NCBI RefSeq assembly: GCF_000725125.1
Contig: NZ_JFCB01000013.1
Coordinates: 105,619 to 169,618, forward strand
Length of the DNA stretch: 64,000 nt
Source of the DNA: Streptomyces toyocaensis
Lineage (GTDB): Bacteria > Actinomycetota > Actinomycetes > Streptomycetales > Streptomycetaceae
Direction: 5' to 3'
The notes below the pieces were generated by a model. It saw only the letters and a program-made list of their open reading frames with translations, was not told where the DNA came from and did no database searches. The position numbers were made by a program, and so were the translations under genes. Of the stretch, positions 18,109-26,318 are shown piece after piece. Position 1 is the stretch's first letter. Each line of letters begins with the position of its first letter.

Positions 18109-18825
18109 ATGAGCGAGTTGAAGCCCCGCACGCTTATCTCGGTACAGAAGCATCTACGTGACCAGGTGGCCAACGCCCTCCGTGCAGCACTCATCGCAGG
18201 CGACCTCAAGCCCGGGGTGATCTACTCCGCTCCCACCCTTGCTGCCGAGTACGGAGTCTCCGCGACTCCCGTGCGCGAGGCCATGCTGGACCTGGCGCGA
18301 GAGGGCTTGGTCGAGGCCGTGCGCAACAAGGGGTTCCGCGTCACCGAACTGTCCGAGCGTGACCTGGACGAGTTCACGGAGATTCGCTCCCTCATCGAGA
18401 TCCCGACCGTCGGCCGGGTCACGCGGTCAGCCTCACTGGAGCAACTGGAGGCCCTGCGCCCCGTGGCCGACGAGATCGTGGCCGCCGCACGCGCCGGCGA
18501 CCTCATCGGCTATTTGGAATCAGACCGCCGCTTCCACCTCGGTCTGCTCGCCCTCGCGGGCAACGCCCGCCTCGTGGAGACTGTGGCCGACCTGCGTAAA
18601 CGCTCCCGCCTCTACGGACTGACAGAGCTCGCGGAAGCGGGGGCGCTGGTTGCCTCCGCACAGGAGCACACCGCGTTGCTCGACCTCATGCTGTCCGGGG
18701 ACGCCGCAGCAGCCGAGGAACACATGCGCCATCATCTTGCCCACGTTAGGACCTTGTGGGCAGCACGGAAGCAGGAGGAGGCCGCAGAACGGAACGCCTC
18801 CAAGCGCAAGCTGGGCGCCCGTTGA
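18109..18825 (+). CDS. GntR family (FCD-domain) transcriptional regulator
   Basis: A 238-residue regulator. The N-terminal winged helix (about 14-80) contains TLAAEYGVSATPVREAML, and the C-terminal all-helical FCD ligand domain (about 90-220) contains the metal-binding type residues DRRFHLGLL and HMRHHL. I start at ATG 18109 after GGAGGGA; an upstream in-frame GTG overlaps the putative operator. FadR/VanR-type members typically repress catabolic genes until the pathway substrate or an intermediate binds. It lies between the uptake and catabolic operons, so it is the likely regulator of hydroxyproline use and of the TGTGACATTGCACA sites. Confidence 0.9.
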   Translation: MSELKPRTLISVQKHLRDQVANALRAALIAGDLKPGVIYSAPTLAAEYGVSATPVREAMLDLAREGLVEAVRNKGFRVTELSERDLDEFTEIRSLIEIPTVGRVTRSASLEQLEALRPVADEIVAAARAGDLIGYLESDRRFHLGLLALAGNARLVETVADLRKRSRLYGLTELAEAGALVASAQEHTALLDLMLSGDAAAAEEHMRHHLAHVRTLWAARKQEEAAERNASKRKLGAR

Positions 18826-19155
18826 CCTCGCTCCACGGCACTCGGCGATCGCTGACAGGACGGAGTGATCAGCCGGACCACTCCGACACACCTCTCCAGG
18901 GACATCCGGCGCGGGACGCGTCCACTCCGTCAGGCCCGGGCATCCACACGGGAGCCCGTGAAGAAGCAGTGACGTCTCCCGCGCGCGGCCGTCGGAGGCG
19001 GCCCGGCCTTCGCCGACCGCGCGCGAGTCATCCAGCGGAAATGGAGGCGGTTGCTGAACACCACGTCCTCGCCCGGCCCCACCGGCGGGGACCCGCGCGG
19101 CGACACACAGGAGCGTCGGACACGACGTCCTCACGCCGCGGGTGGGGGCCGGCCC
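18826..19155. other. Gene-free convergent region
   Basis: About 330 bp between gntR and the convergently oriented epimerase gene. Apart from the hairpin at 18861-18885 I see no motif, and no credible coding frame. Confidence 0.5.
18861..18885. terminator. Hairpin in the gntR/epimerase convergent region
   Basis: CGGAGTG - 11 nt - CACTCCG, 36 bp after the gntR stop. The stem is short, so this is a modest terminator candidate. Confidence 0.35.
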
Positions 19156-20157
19156 TCAGAGGGTGAAGCCGGCCGGGTAGGGATCGGATGGATCGAGCAG
19201 GTACTGCGCGGTGCCGGTGATCCAGGCGCGGCCGGTGACGGACGGCAGGACGGCCGGCAGGCCTCCGACCTCGGTCTCCGCCAGCACCCGTCCGACGAAC
19301 CGGGAACCGATGAACGACTCGTTGACGAAGTCCTGGCCGACCGGCAACTGCCCGCGGGCGTGCAGCTGTGCCATTCGGGCACTGGTGCCCGTGCCGCAGG
19401 GTGACCTGTCGAACCAGCCCGGGTGGATCGCCATGGCGTGCCGGGAGTGCTCCGCGGTCGATCCGGGAGCCTCGAGATAGACGTGATGACACACGTTGAT
19501 CTCCGGGTTCTCCGGGTGGGACACCGGGTTCTGCTCGTTGATCGCTTCCATGACGGCCAGCCCGGCGTCGAGCAGTCGCTGCTTCTGCGCCCGGTCGAAG
19601 GGAATGCCGAGATCCTCGGTCCGGACAAACGCGTAGAAGTTGCCGCCGTAGGCCATGTCGTAACGCACCGCTCCGTATCCCGGTACGTCGACGACCTGGT
19701 CGAGGGCGTGGCAGTACGATGCGACGTTCTCCAGGGTCACCGATTCGGCGTGGCCGTCGCGCACTCGCACCCTCGCCGTGACCAATCCCGCCGGGGTGTC
19801 GAGCCGCACCAGGGTCTCGGGCTCGGCCACCTCGACCATTCCCGTCTCGACGAGGACCGTCGCGACGCCGATGGTCCCGTGCCCGCACATCGGCAGGCAG
19901 CCGGAGACCTCGATGAAGAGCACGCCGTAGTCGGCGTCCGGCCGGGTCGGAGGCTGCAGGATCGCCCCTGACATCGACGCGTGCCCGCGCGGCTCACACA
20001 TGAGCAGGGTGCGCAGGTGGTCGCGTTCCGTGACGAATCGCTGCCGTCTCTCGAACATCGTGGCACCGGGAAGGACGCCCACACCTCCCGTGATCACGCG
20101 TGTGGGCATCCCCTCGGTGTGCGAGTCGACGGCGTGATAACACACGGTCGAGCGCAT
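19156..20157 (-). CDS. 4-hydroxyproline 2-epimerase (proline racemase family)
   Basis: A 333-residue member of the proline racemase family with both catalytic cysteines: Cys91 in MCGHGT and Cys254 in SPCGTGT. Keeping both favours an epimerase over a trans-3-hydroxyproline dehydratase, which has Thr at the second position. The ATG at 20157 follows the dapA-like stop by 2 nt, with GGAG about 10 nt upstream. The cytoplasmic reaction is trans-4-hydroxy-L-proline to cis-4-hydroxy-D-proline, the first step of the pathway. It is the last gene of a five-gene minus-strand operon. A truncated paralogue is at 10991-11224. Confidence 0.9.
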   Translation of the reverse strand: MRSTVCYHAVDSHTEGMPTRVITGGVGVLPGATMFERRQRFVTERDHLRTLLMCEPRGHASMSGAILQPPTRPDADYGVLFIEVSGCLPMCGHGTIGVATVLVETGMVEVAEPETLVRLDTPAGLVTARVRVRDGHAESVTLENVASYCHALDQVVDVPGYGAVRYDMAYGGNFYAFVRTEDLGIPFDRAQKQRLLDAGLAVMEAINEQNPVSHPENPEINVCHHVYLEAPGSTAEHSRHAMAIHPGWFDRSPCGTGTSARMAQLHARGQLPVGQDFVNESFIGSRFVGRVLAETEVGGLPAVLPSVTGRAWITGTAQYLLDPSDPYPAGFTL

Positions 20158-20159
20158 CG

Positions 20160-21056
20160 TCAGCTCACTCCGGCGTCGATGAGGGCCTGGGTGGCGGCGC
20201 GCACGACAGTCTCCGTCTCGGGGCCGAGCGGCTGTCGCGGCGGGCGGCAGGCGCCACCGCGGCGGCCGATCATCTCCTGGCCGAGCTTGATGGCCTGGAC
20301 GAATTCGGTCTTGCTGTCCCACCGCAGCACCGGGTGCAGTTGACGGTAGAGCGGCAGCGCCGTCTCCAGATCACCCGTGACGGACGCCTCGTACAGTGCG
20401 AGGCAGGCCCGCGGGAAGACCTGGGGGTAACCGGCGACCCAGCCCTTGGCGCCGGCGATGCCGACCTCCAGCACGGTGTCGTCGGTACCGATCATGAGGT
20501 CGAGGCCGGGGGCCATCTCAGAGATCTCGTAGCAGCGCCGCACATCGCCCGAGAACTCCTTCACACCCACGATGAACCCTTCGGCGTGCAGCTTGGCCAG
20601 CAGTTCCGGGCGCAAGTCCACCTTGGTGTCGATGGGGTTGTTGTACGCCGTGACGGGCAGGCCGACCGAAGCGACCAGTTCGAAATGCTCAAGGACCGCG
20701 CGATCGTCGGCGCGGTAGGCATTGGGCGGCAGGCACATGACCGCCTGACAGCCGGCGTCCATGGCGAACTGGGCGTGCCGCTTTGCCTCCCCACCGCTGT
20801 ACGCACCGACGCCCGGCATGACGGTGAACCCTTCGGGGGCGTTGGCCACTGCCGTTTCGACGACACGATCGCGTTCCTCGTACGTCAGCGTCTGGTACTC
20901 GCCCAGCGATCCGTTCGGCGCGACACCGTGCATCCCCTGCTCCGCGAGCCAGGCGACACTCTCGCCGTAGGTGCGGAAATCGACCGTGAGATCGTCGTCG
21001 AACGGCAGGCTGGTTGCGACGATGACGCCGTGCCAGGGCATGCGGTTCTCACTCAT
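20160..21056 (-). CDS. DapA-family lyase, probable 1-pyrroline-4-hydroxy-2-carboxylate deaminase
   Basis: A 298-residue class I aldolase-fold protein. The Schiff-base lysine is Lys166 in VGVKEFSG, the conserved Tyr is in TAYNNP, and NGSLGEY replaces the usual GTTGE. I start at ATG 21056, six nt after AAGGAG. Family members include dihydrodipicolinate synthase and N-acetylneuraminate lyase. Placed between epimerase and D-hydroxyproline dehydrogenase genes, the expected reaction is deamination and dehydration of 1-pyrroline-4-hydroxy-2-carboxylate to 2-oxoglutarate semialdehyde plus ammonia. Confidence 0.85.
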   Translation of the reverse strand: MSENRMPWHGVIVATSLPFDDDLTVDFRTYGESVAWLAEQGMHGVAPNGSLGEYQTLTYEERDRVVETAVANAPEGFTVMPGVGAYSGGEAKRHAQFAMDAGCQAVMCLPPNAYRADDRAVLEHFELVASVGLPVTAYNNPIDTKVDLRPELLAKLHAEGFIVGVKEFSGDVRRCYEISEMAPGLDLMIGTDDTVLEVGIAGAKGWVAGYPQVFPRACLALYEASVTGDLETALPLYRQLHPVLRWDSKTEFVQAIKLGQEMIGRRGGACRPPRQPLGPETETVVRAATQALIDAGVS

Positions 21057-21101
21057 GAACACTCCTTGTCGGTCTTCGTTGCTGTCCGTCGATGCCGACG
21101 G

Positions 21102-22517
21102 TCATGTGTCGAGGTCGGCGAGCGCCCCGAGGGTGACGGGCGTCGCGACAAGCCGTTCCGCGGGTCGGTAGGCCTGCTTCGGGTCCGTGAGGCAGTGAAC
21201 GGCCGGTCCGCACATCCGCCCCTGGCACCAGCCCATACCGGCGCGGGTCAGTTGTTTGACCTGGCGGTGATCACACGCACCTTCGGCACGAGCGGTCCCT
21301 ATCACCCCCGCAGTCACCTCCTCACACCGGCACACGACGGTTTCGTCAGTCAGCCACGAGGACCATGCCGGAGGAATCGGGTGGGCAAGAGCGAGCGCTC
21401 GGGCGAAGGCACGCTGGGCGGCGACTGCGGAGCGCACCGCGGCCAGGCGCTTTCCCCTCAGCACGGGAGCGGCACCTGAGTCCGCGAGGACCGACTCCGC
21501 GGCCAGTCGGCCCTCACCCACCGCGAGTGCCGCCCCGCCGACACCGCACGTCTCTCCCGCGGCGTAGAGGCCGGGGACGGTGGTGCGCAGGCCCTCGTCG
21601 GCTGCCACCACCGCGTTGCCGTCCGCCGAGTCCGTGAGCGCGCAGCCAAGGGTGATGAGCAGGTCGAGCTGGGGCACGAAACCCCAGCCGACGCCGACGG
21701 CGTCGACCTCGATGCGTCGTTCCCTTCCCGGGCGCGGGCTGCCGTCCGGCGCCAACGAGGCGACCCGGACCGAGGTCACGCGTGCGCCTCCTTCGGCGCG
21801 GATGATCGCCGTGCGGGGACGGACGGGGATGCGGTGGCGCACCAGCGTCAGGGCGTACCCGGCTCCCTCGGCCCACTTCCCCGGGTTGCGCAGCAGCGGA
21901 CCGGGATGCCGCAGCCATGCCCGTGGGTGGGCCGCCTCACACACCGTGACCACCTCGACGCCGCGCGCCGCGAGGCTCGCGGCGACCGGGAGTAGGAACG
22001 GACCGGTCCCTCCCAGCGCCACGCGGCTCCCGGCCGCGACTCCACCGCCCTTGAGCAGGGCCTGGAGACCGCCGATGGTGAGCACGCCCGGCAGGTCCCA
22101 TCCGGGGAACGGCAGTTGACGGTCATAGGCGCCGGTTGCCACGAGGAGCCTCGGTGCGCGCAGGACCACGGCGATCTCCTGCGGCGCCTTCCGCCGGTCG
22201 ACGGCATGGACCACGAAGACGTCGTCCTGACGGACCGCGGACCACACGTGGTGATGCAGGCGCAGGTCGAGCTGCCCCTTCTGCGCGTGCGCCGCCAAGG
22301 CTTCACGAAGGTCGTGGTATTCGCGCAGGCCGTGATGCAGGTCCTCGGTCGGAATGACCGATCGCGCGTGTTCCGGCGGGTGTCGCCAGAACTGGCCGCC
22401 GACGGCGGTACCCGAGTCGACGAGCACCACGCGCAGCCCACCGGCCAGAGCCGTGGCCGCCGCGGCCATGCCGGCCGGGCCGGCTCCCACGATGATGAGA
22501 TCTGCCGGGTCACTCAT
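21102..22517 (-). CDS. FAD/NAD(P)-binding subunit of D-hydroxyproline dehydrogenase (HcnB-like)
   Basis: A 471-residue flavoprotein with an N-terminal dinucleotide fold (IIVGAGPAGMAAAA), a second nucleotide-binding region (about 160-200), and a C-terminal BFD-like 2Fe-2S domain with VCRCEE and CQGRMCG. This is the alpha subunit pattern of heteromeric amine dehydrogenases such as hydrogen cyanide synthase and the Pseudomonas D-hydroxyproline dehydrogenase. The start overlaps the small ferredoxin-like gene by 8 nt. The three-gene order C-A-B (22761-23927, 22510-22764, this gene) forms one enzyme that oxidises cis-4-hydroxy-D-proline. Confidence 0.88.
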   Translation of the reverse strand: MSDPADLIIVGAGPAGMAAAATALAGGLRVVLVDSGTAVGGQFWRHPPEHARSVIPTEDLHHGLREYHDLREALAAHAQKGQLDLRLHHHVWSAVRQDDVFVVHAVDRRKAPQEIAVVLRAPRLLVATGAYDRQLPFPGWDLPGVLTIGGLQALLKGGGVAAGSRVALGGTGPFLLPVAASLAARGVEVVTVCEAAHPRAWLRHPGPLLRNPGKWAEGAGYALTLVRHRIPVRPRTAIIRAEGGARVTSVRVASLAPDGSPRPGRERRIEVDAVGVGWGFVPQLDLLITLGCALTDSADGNAVVAADEGLRTTVPGLYAAGETCGVGGAALAVGEGRLAAESVLADSGAAPVLRGKRLAAVRSAVAAQRAFARALALAHPIPPAWSSWLTDETVVCRCEEVTAGVIGTARAEGACDHRQVKQLTRAGMGWCQGRMCGPAVHCLTDPKQAYRPAERLVATPVTLGALADLDT

Positions 22518-22764
22518 CGGTACTCTCCTCAGTCGTGACGGTCATACCGTCACGTGCCGTAACCAGGCAGGCGCGCTGCCCGCCGACTCCGTCAACCGTC
22601 ACGAGGCAGTCGAAGCAGACGCCGATCCCGCAGAAGACCCCACGCGGACGGTGCCCGGCGCGGGTGGCACGCCAGGAGACCCGTCCCGTCGCCACGAGGG
22701 CTGCGGCGACGCTCTGGCCCTCCACGAACGCCAGTGGCTTGCCGTCGATGATGAGCTCGCTCAC
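22510..22764 (-). CDS. Small 2Fe-2S subunit of D-hydroxyproline dehydrogenase (HcnA-like)
   Basis: An 84-residue ferredoxin-like protein with a C-x4-C-x2-C cluster (FCGIGVCFDC) and a fourth Cys in QRACLV. The GTG at 22764 overlaps the stop of the upstream oxidase gene as GTGA; the frame continues upstream only as antisense-like sequence. It links electrons between the two flavin subunits in the HcnABC-type complex. Confidence 0.88.
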   Translation of the reverse strand: MSELIIDGKPLAFVEGQSVAAALVATGRVSWRATRAGHRPRGVFCGIGVCFDCLVTVDGVGGQRACLVTARDGMTVTTEESTDE

Positions 22765-23927
22765 TTCGGCACACCTCCAGAGAGGAAGAAGCGGTCGGGC
22801 AGAAGCCCGGTGTGCGCTGCCGGATCGGCGCCGCGCCAGGGGCGGCCGAGGAGGTGGGCCGTCACGAGTGCTCCGGTCGCGGGGGCGAGACCGATACCCG
22901 CCCCCTCGTGACCGCACGCGTGGATGACCCCCGGGGCCCTCGGATCCGGTCCGACGACCGGGAGGTGGTCCGGGCAGTACGGCCGGAAACCGCGGTAGGC
23001 GCGGATCAGATGGATCCGCCGCAGGAAGGGAAACAGCCGGCAGGCCTGCGCCGCCAGTCTGGCGACCACGGCGGGGTTCATCGTCGTGTCGAAGCCGACG
23101 CGTTCCCGGCTGGCGCCGATCAGGATCGTGCCGCCGCGGGTGCCCTCCACCACGCAGGAGGTCTCCAGCCCTGCGTCGGATGAGGCGACGTTGGCGACGT
23201 AGTCGGCCGAGTAGACCTTGTGCCGGATCATCCGCGGCAGCGGTTCGGTCACCAGAACGAATCCGCGGCGCGGTAGGACCTCGATGGGCGCACCGAGCCG
23301 ACGGCCGACTTCGCCGCCCCACGTGCCGGCAGCGTTCACGACGGCATCGGCGGGCAGGACATCTCCGACGACCGTCCGCACGCCGGTGAGCCGGTCTCCC
23401 CGGCCCGTCACCGCGGCGGCGATCTCACCCGTGTGGAAGCGTGCGCCCCGTGCCACGGCGGCACGCAGCATCGCCGCCGCCGCCAGGACCGGCTGCACCT
23501 GTGCGTCCTGCGGATAGTGGACGCCACCGGGCAGCCCGGGCGCGAGGTGGGGTTCGATATCGCGCACGCGCTCGACCGGCTCGGTGCGGACCCCGGCCGT
23601 CGACTGCCGCAGGGCGAACTCCCGGAGGGCTGTGAGGCCTTCGGTGGTGTTTGCGACAACGAGGCCCCCTTTCGTCTCGAACTCGATGGAGTGCGGCCCG
23701 AGCTCCTCACCGGCCTCTTCCCACAGGGAGCGGCTCAGGCGAGCCAGAGCGAGCTCGGGACCCGGCTCCTTGTCGGAGAGGAGAACGTTGCCTTCCCCGC
23801 GGCTGGTCGTCCCGGCGCCGACGGCTCCGCGGTCGACGACCGTGACGTCCAAGCCCGCCGAGGCGGCGTGGAAGGCACAGGCTGTGCCGACCACGCCCGC
23901 TCCCACGACGACAACCTTCGAAGTCAT
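22761..23927 (-). CDS. FAD-dependent oxidase subunit of D-hydroxyproline dehydrogenase (DAO/HcnC-like)
   Basis: A 388-residue D-amino-acid-oxidase-fold protein with the FAD motif VVVGAGVVGTACAFHAA at the N-terminus and the C-terminal GHEGAGIGLAPATG loop. I start at ATG 23927, 8 residues before the Rossmann Gly motif. It is the catalytic beta subunit that takes hydride from cis-4-hydroxy-D-proline. It is the first gene of the minus-strand operon. A perfect GntR-type palindrome (23941-23954) lies 13 bp upstream of the start codon, where a bound repressor would cover the initiation region. Confidence 0.9.
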   Translation of the reverse strand: MTSKVVVVGAGVVGTACAFHAASAGLDVTVVDRGAVGAGTTSRGEGNVLLSDKEPGPELALARLSRSLWEEAGEELGPHSIEFETKGGLVVANTTEGLTALREFALRQSTAGVRTEPVERVRDIEPHLAPGLPGGVHYPQDAQVQPVLAAAAMLRAAVARGARFHTGEIAAAVTGRGDRLTGVRTVVGDVLPADAVVNAAGTWGGEVGRRLGAPIEVLPRRGFVLVTEPLPRMIRHKVYSADYVANVASSDAGLETSCVVEGTRGGTILIGASRERVGFDTTMNPAVVARLAAQACRLFPFLRRIHLIRAYRGFRPYCPDHLPVVGPDPRAPGVIHACGHEGAGIGLAPATGALVTAHLLGRPWRGADPAAHTGLLPDRFFLSGGVPK

Positions 23928-23940
23928 CAACCCTCGCCTC

Positions 23941-23954
23941 TGTGCAATGTCACA
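23941..23954 (-). promoter_or_regulatory. GntR-type operator TGTGACATTGCACA
   Basis: On the minus strand this is base-for-base the site found before livK. It lies in the 116-bp gap between the divergent dehydrogenase operon and the semialdehyde dehydrogenase gene, so one operator could control both. Confidence 0.7.
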
Positions 23955-24043
23955 TGCCATTGCTTAGGCTATACATCCGATCGACGTGGAGGCAACGCCA
24001 GCGGCGATACGACTTTCAACAGCAGGTAGGAAGAGGGAGCACT

Positions 24044-25627
24044 GTGCATCTGACCGGAACCTCGATCGTGGCCGGCCGTGACATCCCCGGCACCGGCGAG
24101 CCCTGGCGCGGCGTCCGAGCAGCGACCTCCGAGCCTCTGGGCCCCACGCTGCGAGACGCCTCACCGGACCACGTTGCGCGGGCAGCCCGACTGGCTGCCT
24201 CCGTCGCACGTGAGTACCGCGCCTTGCCCGGGCACCGCCGGGCTGCTTTTCTCGACGCCTGCGCGGAGGAGATCGAGGCACTCGGTGACGGCCTTCTGCA
24301 CCTTGCGGGAAGCGAGTCCGGACTGCCACTGGACCGGTTGACCGGCGAACGCGGACGAACCTGCGGACAACTGCGCATGTTCGCGGACCTGGTCCGCAGT
24401 GGGGACGCGCTCGGTGTCCGCGTGGACTCCGCGCTCCCTGACCGCCTGCCACTCGCCCGTGCGGACCTGCGCCTGCGCAGAATCCCTGTCGGCCCTGTCG
24501 CCGTGTTCGGTGCGAGCAACTTCCCCTTGGCCTTCTCCGTCGCCGGCGGTGACACCGCGTCCGCACTGGCCGCGGGCTGCCCCGTCATAGCCAAGGCGCA
24601 CCCGGCCCACCCGGGTACCAGCGAGCTCGTGGCCCGCGCCGTGATCTCTGCCGCCGAGCACACCGGCATGCCGGCCGGCGTCTTTTCGTTGCTCGTCGGC
24701 CGCGGCACAGAAGTAGGTCAGAACCTCGTGCGCGACCCACGGATCATGGCGGTTGGATTCACCGGTTCACGGGCCGGTGGAACGGCGTTGGTCCAAGCTG
24801 CCAACTCCCGGCCTGTGCCCATCCCGGTCCACGCCGAGATGTCGGCGGTCAATCCCGTGATCGTCCTCAACGACGCCCTGGACGACCCCACTGCTCTCGC
24901 GGCCGCGTACGTGGCGTCACTGACCAACGGCTCAGGCCAGTTCTGCACGAATCCCGGGCTCCTGCTGCTGCCGGCAGGTGCGGCAGGCGACGCCTTCTGC
25001 GCCGCCGTGGCTCCGGCAGTGGCCGGCACGACGGGACGGGTCATGCTGACCCCGGGCATCACGGAGGCCTACATCGAGGGGTCGAAACGGTGGGCGGCCG
25101 TCGACGGGGTGTCCATGCTGGCGCAGGGACTGCCCGGGGAAGGCCCGTACGCACCGGGCCCCGTAGTCCTCGAATGCGACGTGGCGACCTATACGGCCCA
25201 CGACGACCTCACCGGCGAGGTCTTCGGTGCCGCCGGCCTCGTCGTGCGGTGGTCCGGGCTCGAAGAACTCCTTGGCCTGCTGGAAGGCATGGAAGGGCAG
25301 CTGACAGCCACCATCCACGGTGCGAACGCCGACCTGAGGGCAGCCACGCGTCTGCTGCCCGTTCTGGAGGACCTCGCCGGACGCATCGTGTGGGGTGGCT
25401 GGCCGACGGGGGTCGAGGTCTGCCACGCCATGGTGCACGGCGGACCCTGGCCCGCGACGAGTGCGCCCGCCACCACCAGTGTCGGAACGCTGGCCATCGA
25501 ACGCTGGCTCCGTCCGGTCTGCTACCAGTCGTTCCCCGACGCTCTCCTTCCCGAGGAACTCCGCGCCACCAACCCGCTGGGGGTCACCCGACTCGTCGAC
25601 GGCACGCTCGAACCGAGGCCCAGGTAG
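24044..25627 (+). CDS. 2-oxoglutarate semialdehyde (2,5-dioxovalerate) dehydrogenase
   Basis: A 527-residue ALDH. Nucleophile Cys301 is in GSGQFCTNPG, and the Glu-containing strand reads AEMSAVNPVIVL. The length and the GQFCTxPG motif are typical of KGSA dehydrogenases rather than succinate-semialdehyde enzymes. GTG 24044 follows GAGGGAG. It oxidises 2-oxoglutarate semialdehyde to 2-oxoglutarate, the last step of Hyp degradation, delivering carbon to the TCA cycle. It is divergent from the dehydrogenase operon across one operator. Confidence 0.9.
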   Translation: MHLTGTSIVAGRDIPGTGEPWRGVRAATSEPLGPTLRDASPDHVARAARLAASVAREYRALPGHRRAAFLDACAEEIEALGDGLLHLAGSESGLPLDRLTGERGRTCGQLRMFADLVRSGDALGVRVDSALPDRLPLARADLRLRRIPVGPVAVFGASNFPLAFSVAGGDTASALAAGCPVIAKAHPAHPGTSELVARAVISAAEHTGMPAGVFSLLVGRGTEVGQNLVRDPRIMAVGFTGSRAGGTALVQAANSRPVPIPVHAEMSAVNPVIVLNDALDDPTALAAAYVASLTNGSGQFCTNPGLLLLPAGAAGDAFCAAVAPAVAGTTGRVMLTPGITEAYIEGSKRWAAVDGVSMLAQGLPGEGPYAPGPVVLECDVATYTAHDDLTGEVFGAAGLVVRWSGLEELLGLLEGMEGQLTATIHGANADLRAATRLLPVLEDLAGRIVWGGWPTGVEVCHAMVHGGPWPATSAPATTSVGTLAIERWLRPVCYQSFPDALLPEELRATNPLGVTRLVDGTLEPRPR

Positions 25628-25829
25628 GTGCTGCTACACCCTTCCCACGGCATCCGGATCAGGGCGTCGGACATCTGAGGGCAACCCCCCTACGTCCGCC
25701 GCTTCGCAGGATGCCCGTCCGGGGACGTCAGGGGCGCCGACTGGCCGTGCGTGGGCCCCGAGCATGCTTCACATGTGCTTCAGCGCCACCCTGCGCGAGC
25801 TGCGGCACGCCATGCGCCGTGTCGGCCGC
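25628..25829. other. Gene-free spacer
   Basis: Nothing recognisable in about 200 bp after the semialdehyde dehydrogenase gene; the frames here have no ribosome site. The remnant below begins beyond it. Confidence 0.4.
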
Positions 25830-26306
25830 GTTCACCTGGGACCGGGCGCTGCGCCTGGCCCGGCGCCCGCACCGCGGCCCGGGCGGCGGCGACGCCACCG
25901 CCCGGCTCGATGCCGCCCTCCGACCGGCCGGACACCACGGTGGCGTGGGCCACGGGGCTCGCCTCCAGGCCCGTCCGGTAGGTGTGCAGCCGGGCCCCGC
26001 TCCGCGGGTCCTCGGTCTCGGCCGTCACGCACCTGCCGAGCGCGGGGGCGCAGCCCCAGGGCATGGCGCTGGCCGGGGTGCCTTCCAACGAAGGTGCTGG
26101 CTCCGGGCCGCTGCCCGGCTGCGTCCCCGACGGACCAGCGCACGTCTGCGGAGTACGAGCCGTCCGTGCTCGAGTCCTCCACGCCCCCCGCCCGTCCGGC
26201 CGCGGGGCCGCCCTGCGGTGCCACAGCTCGCGCCCGGCCGCGGAATCGTACGCCCGCAGGGTGTTCCTGCCCCGGACCCCGTGGCGTACGACCGGAAGAG
26301 CCGCAC
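25830..26306 (-). pseudogene. Decayed PQQ-type beta-propeller fragment
   Basis: Two short minus-strand stretches resemble propeller blades: one reads NTLRAYDSAAGRELW, the other PRSGARLHTYRTGLEASPV. They match the x-AlDaxTGxxLWxYxTG pattern of PQQ-like repeats found in secreted proteins and in Ser/Thr kinases. The two lie in frame, but the sequence between them is not propeller-like, and neither a start nor a full set of blades is present, so this is a remnant. Confidence 0.4.
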
Positions 26307-26318
26307 CCAGACCGGGAA

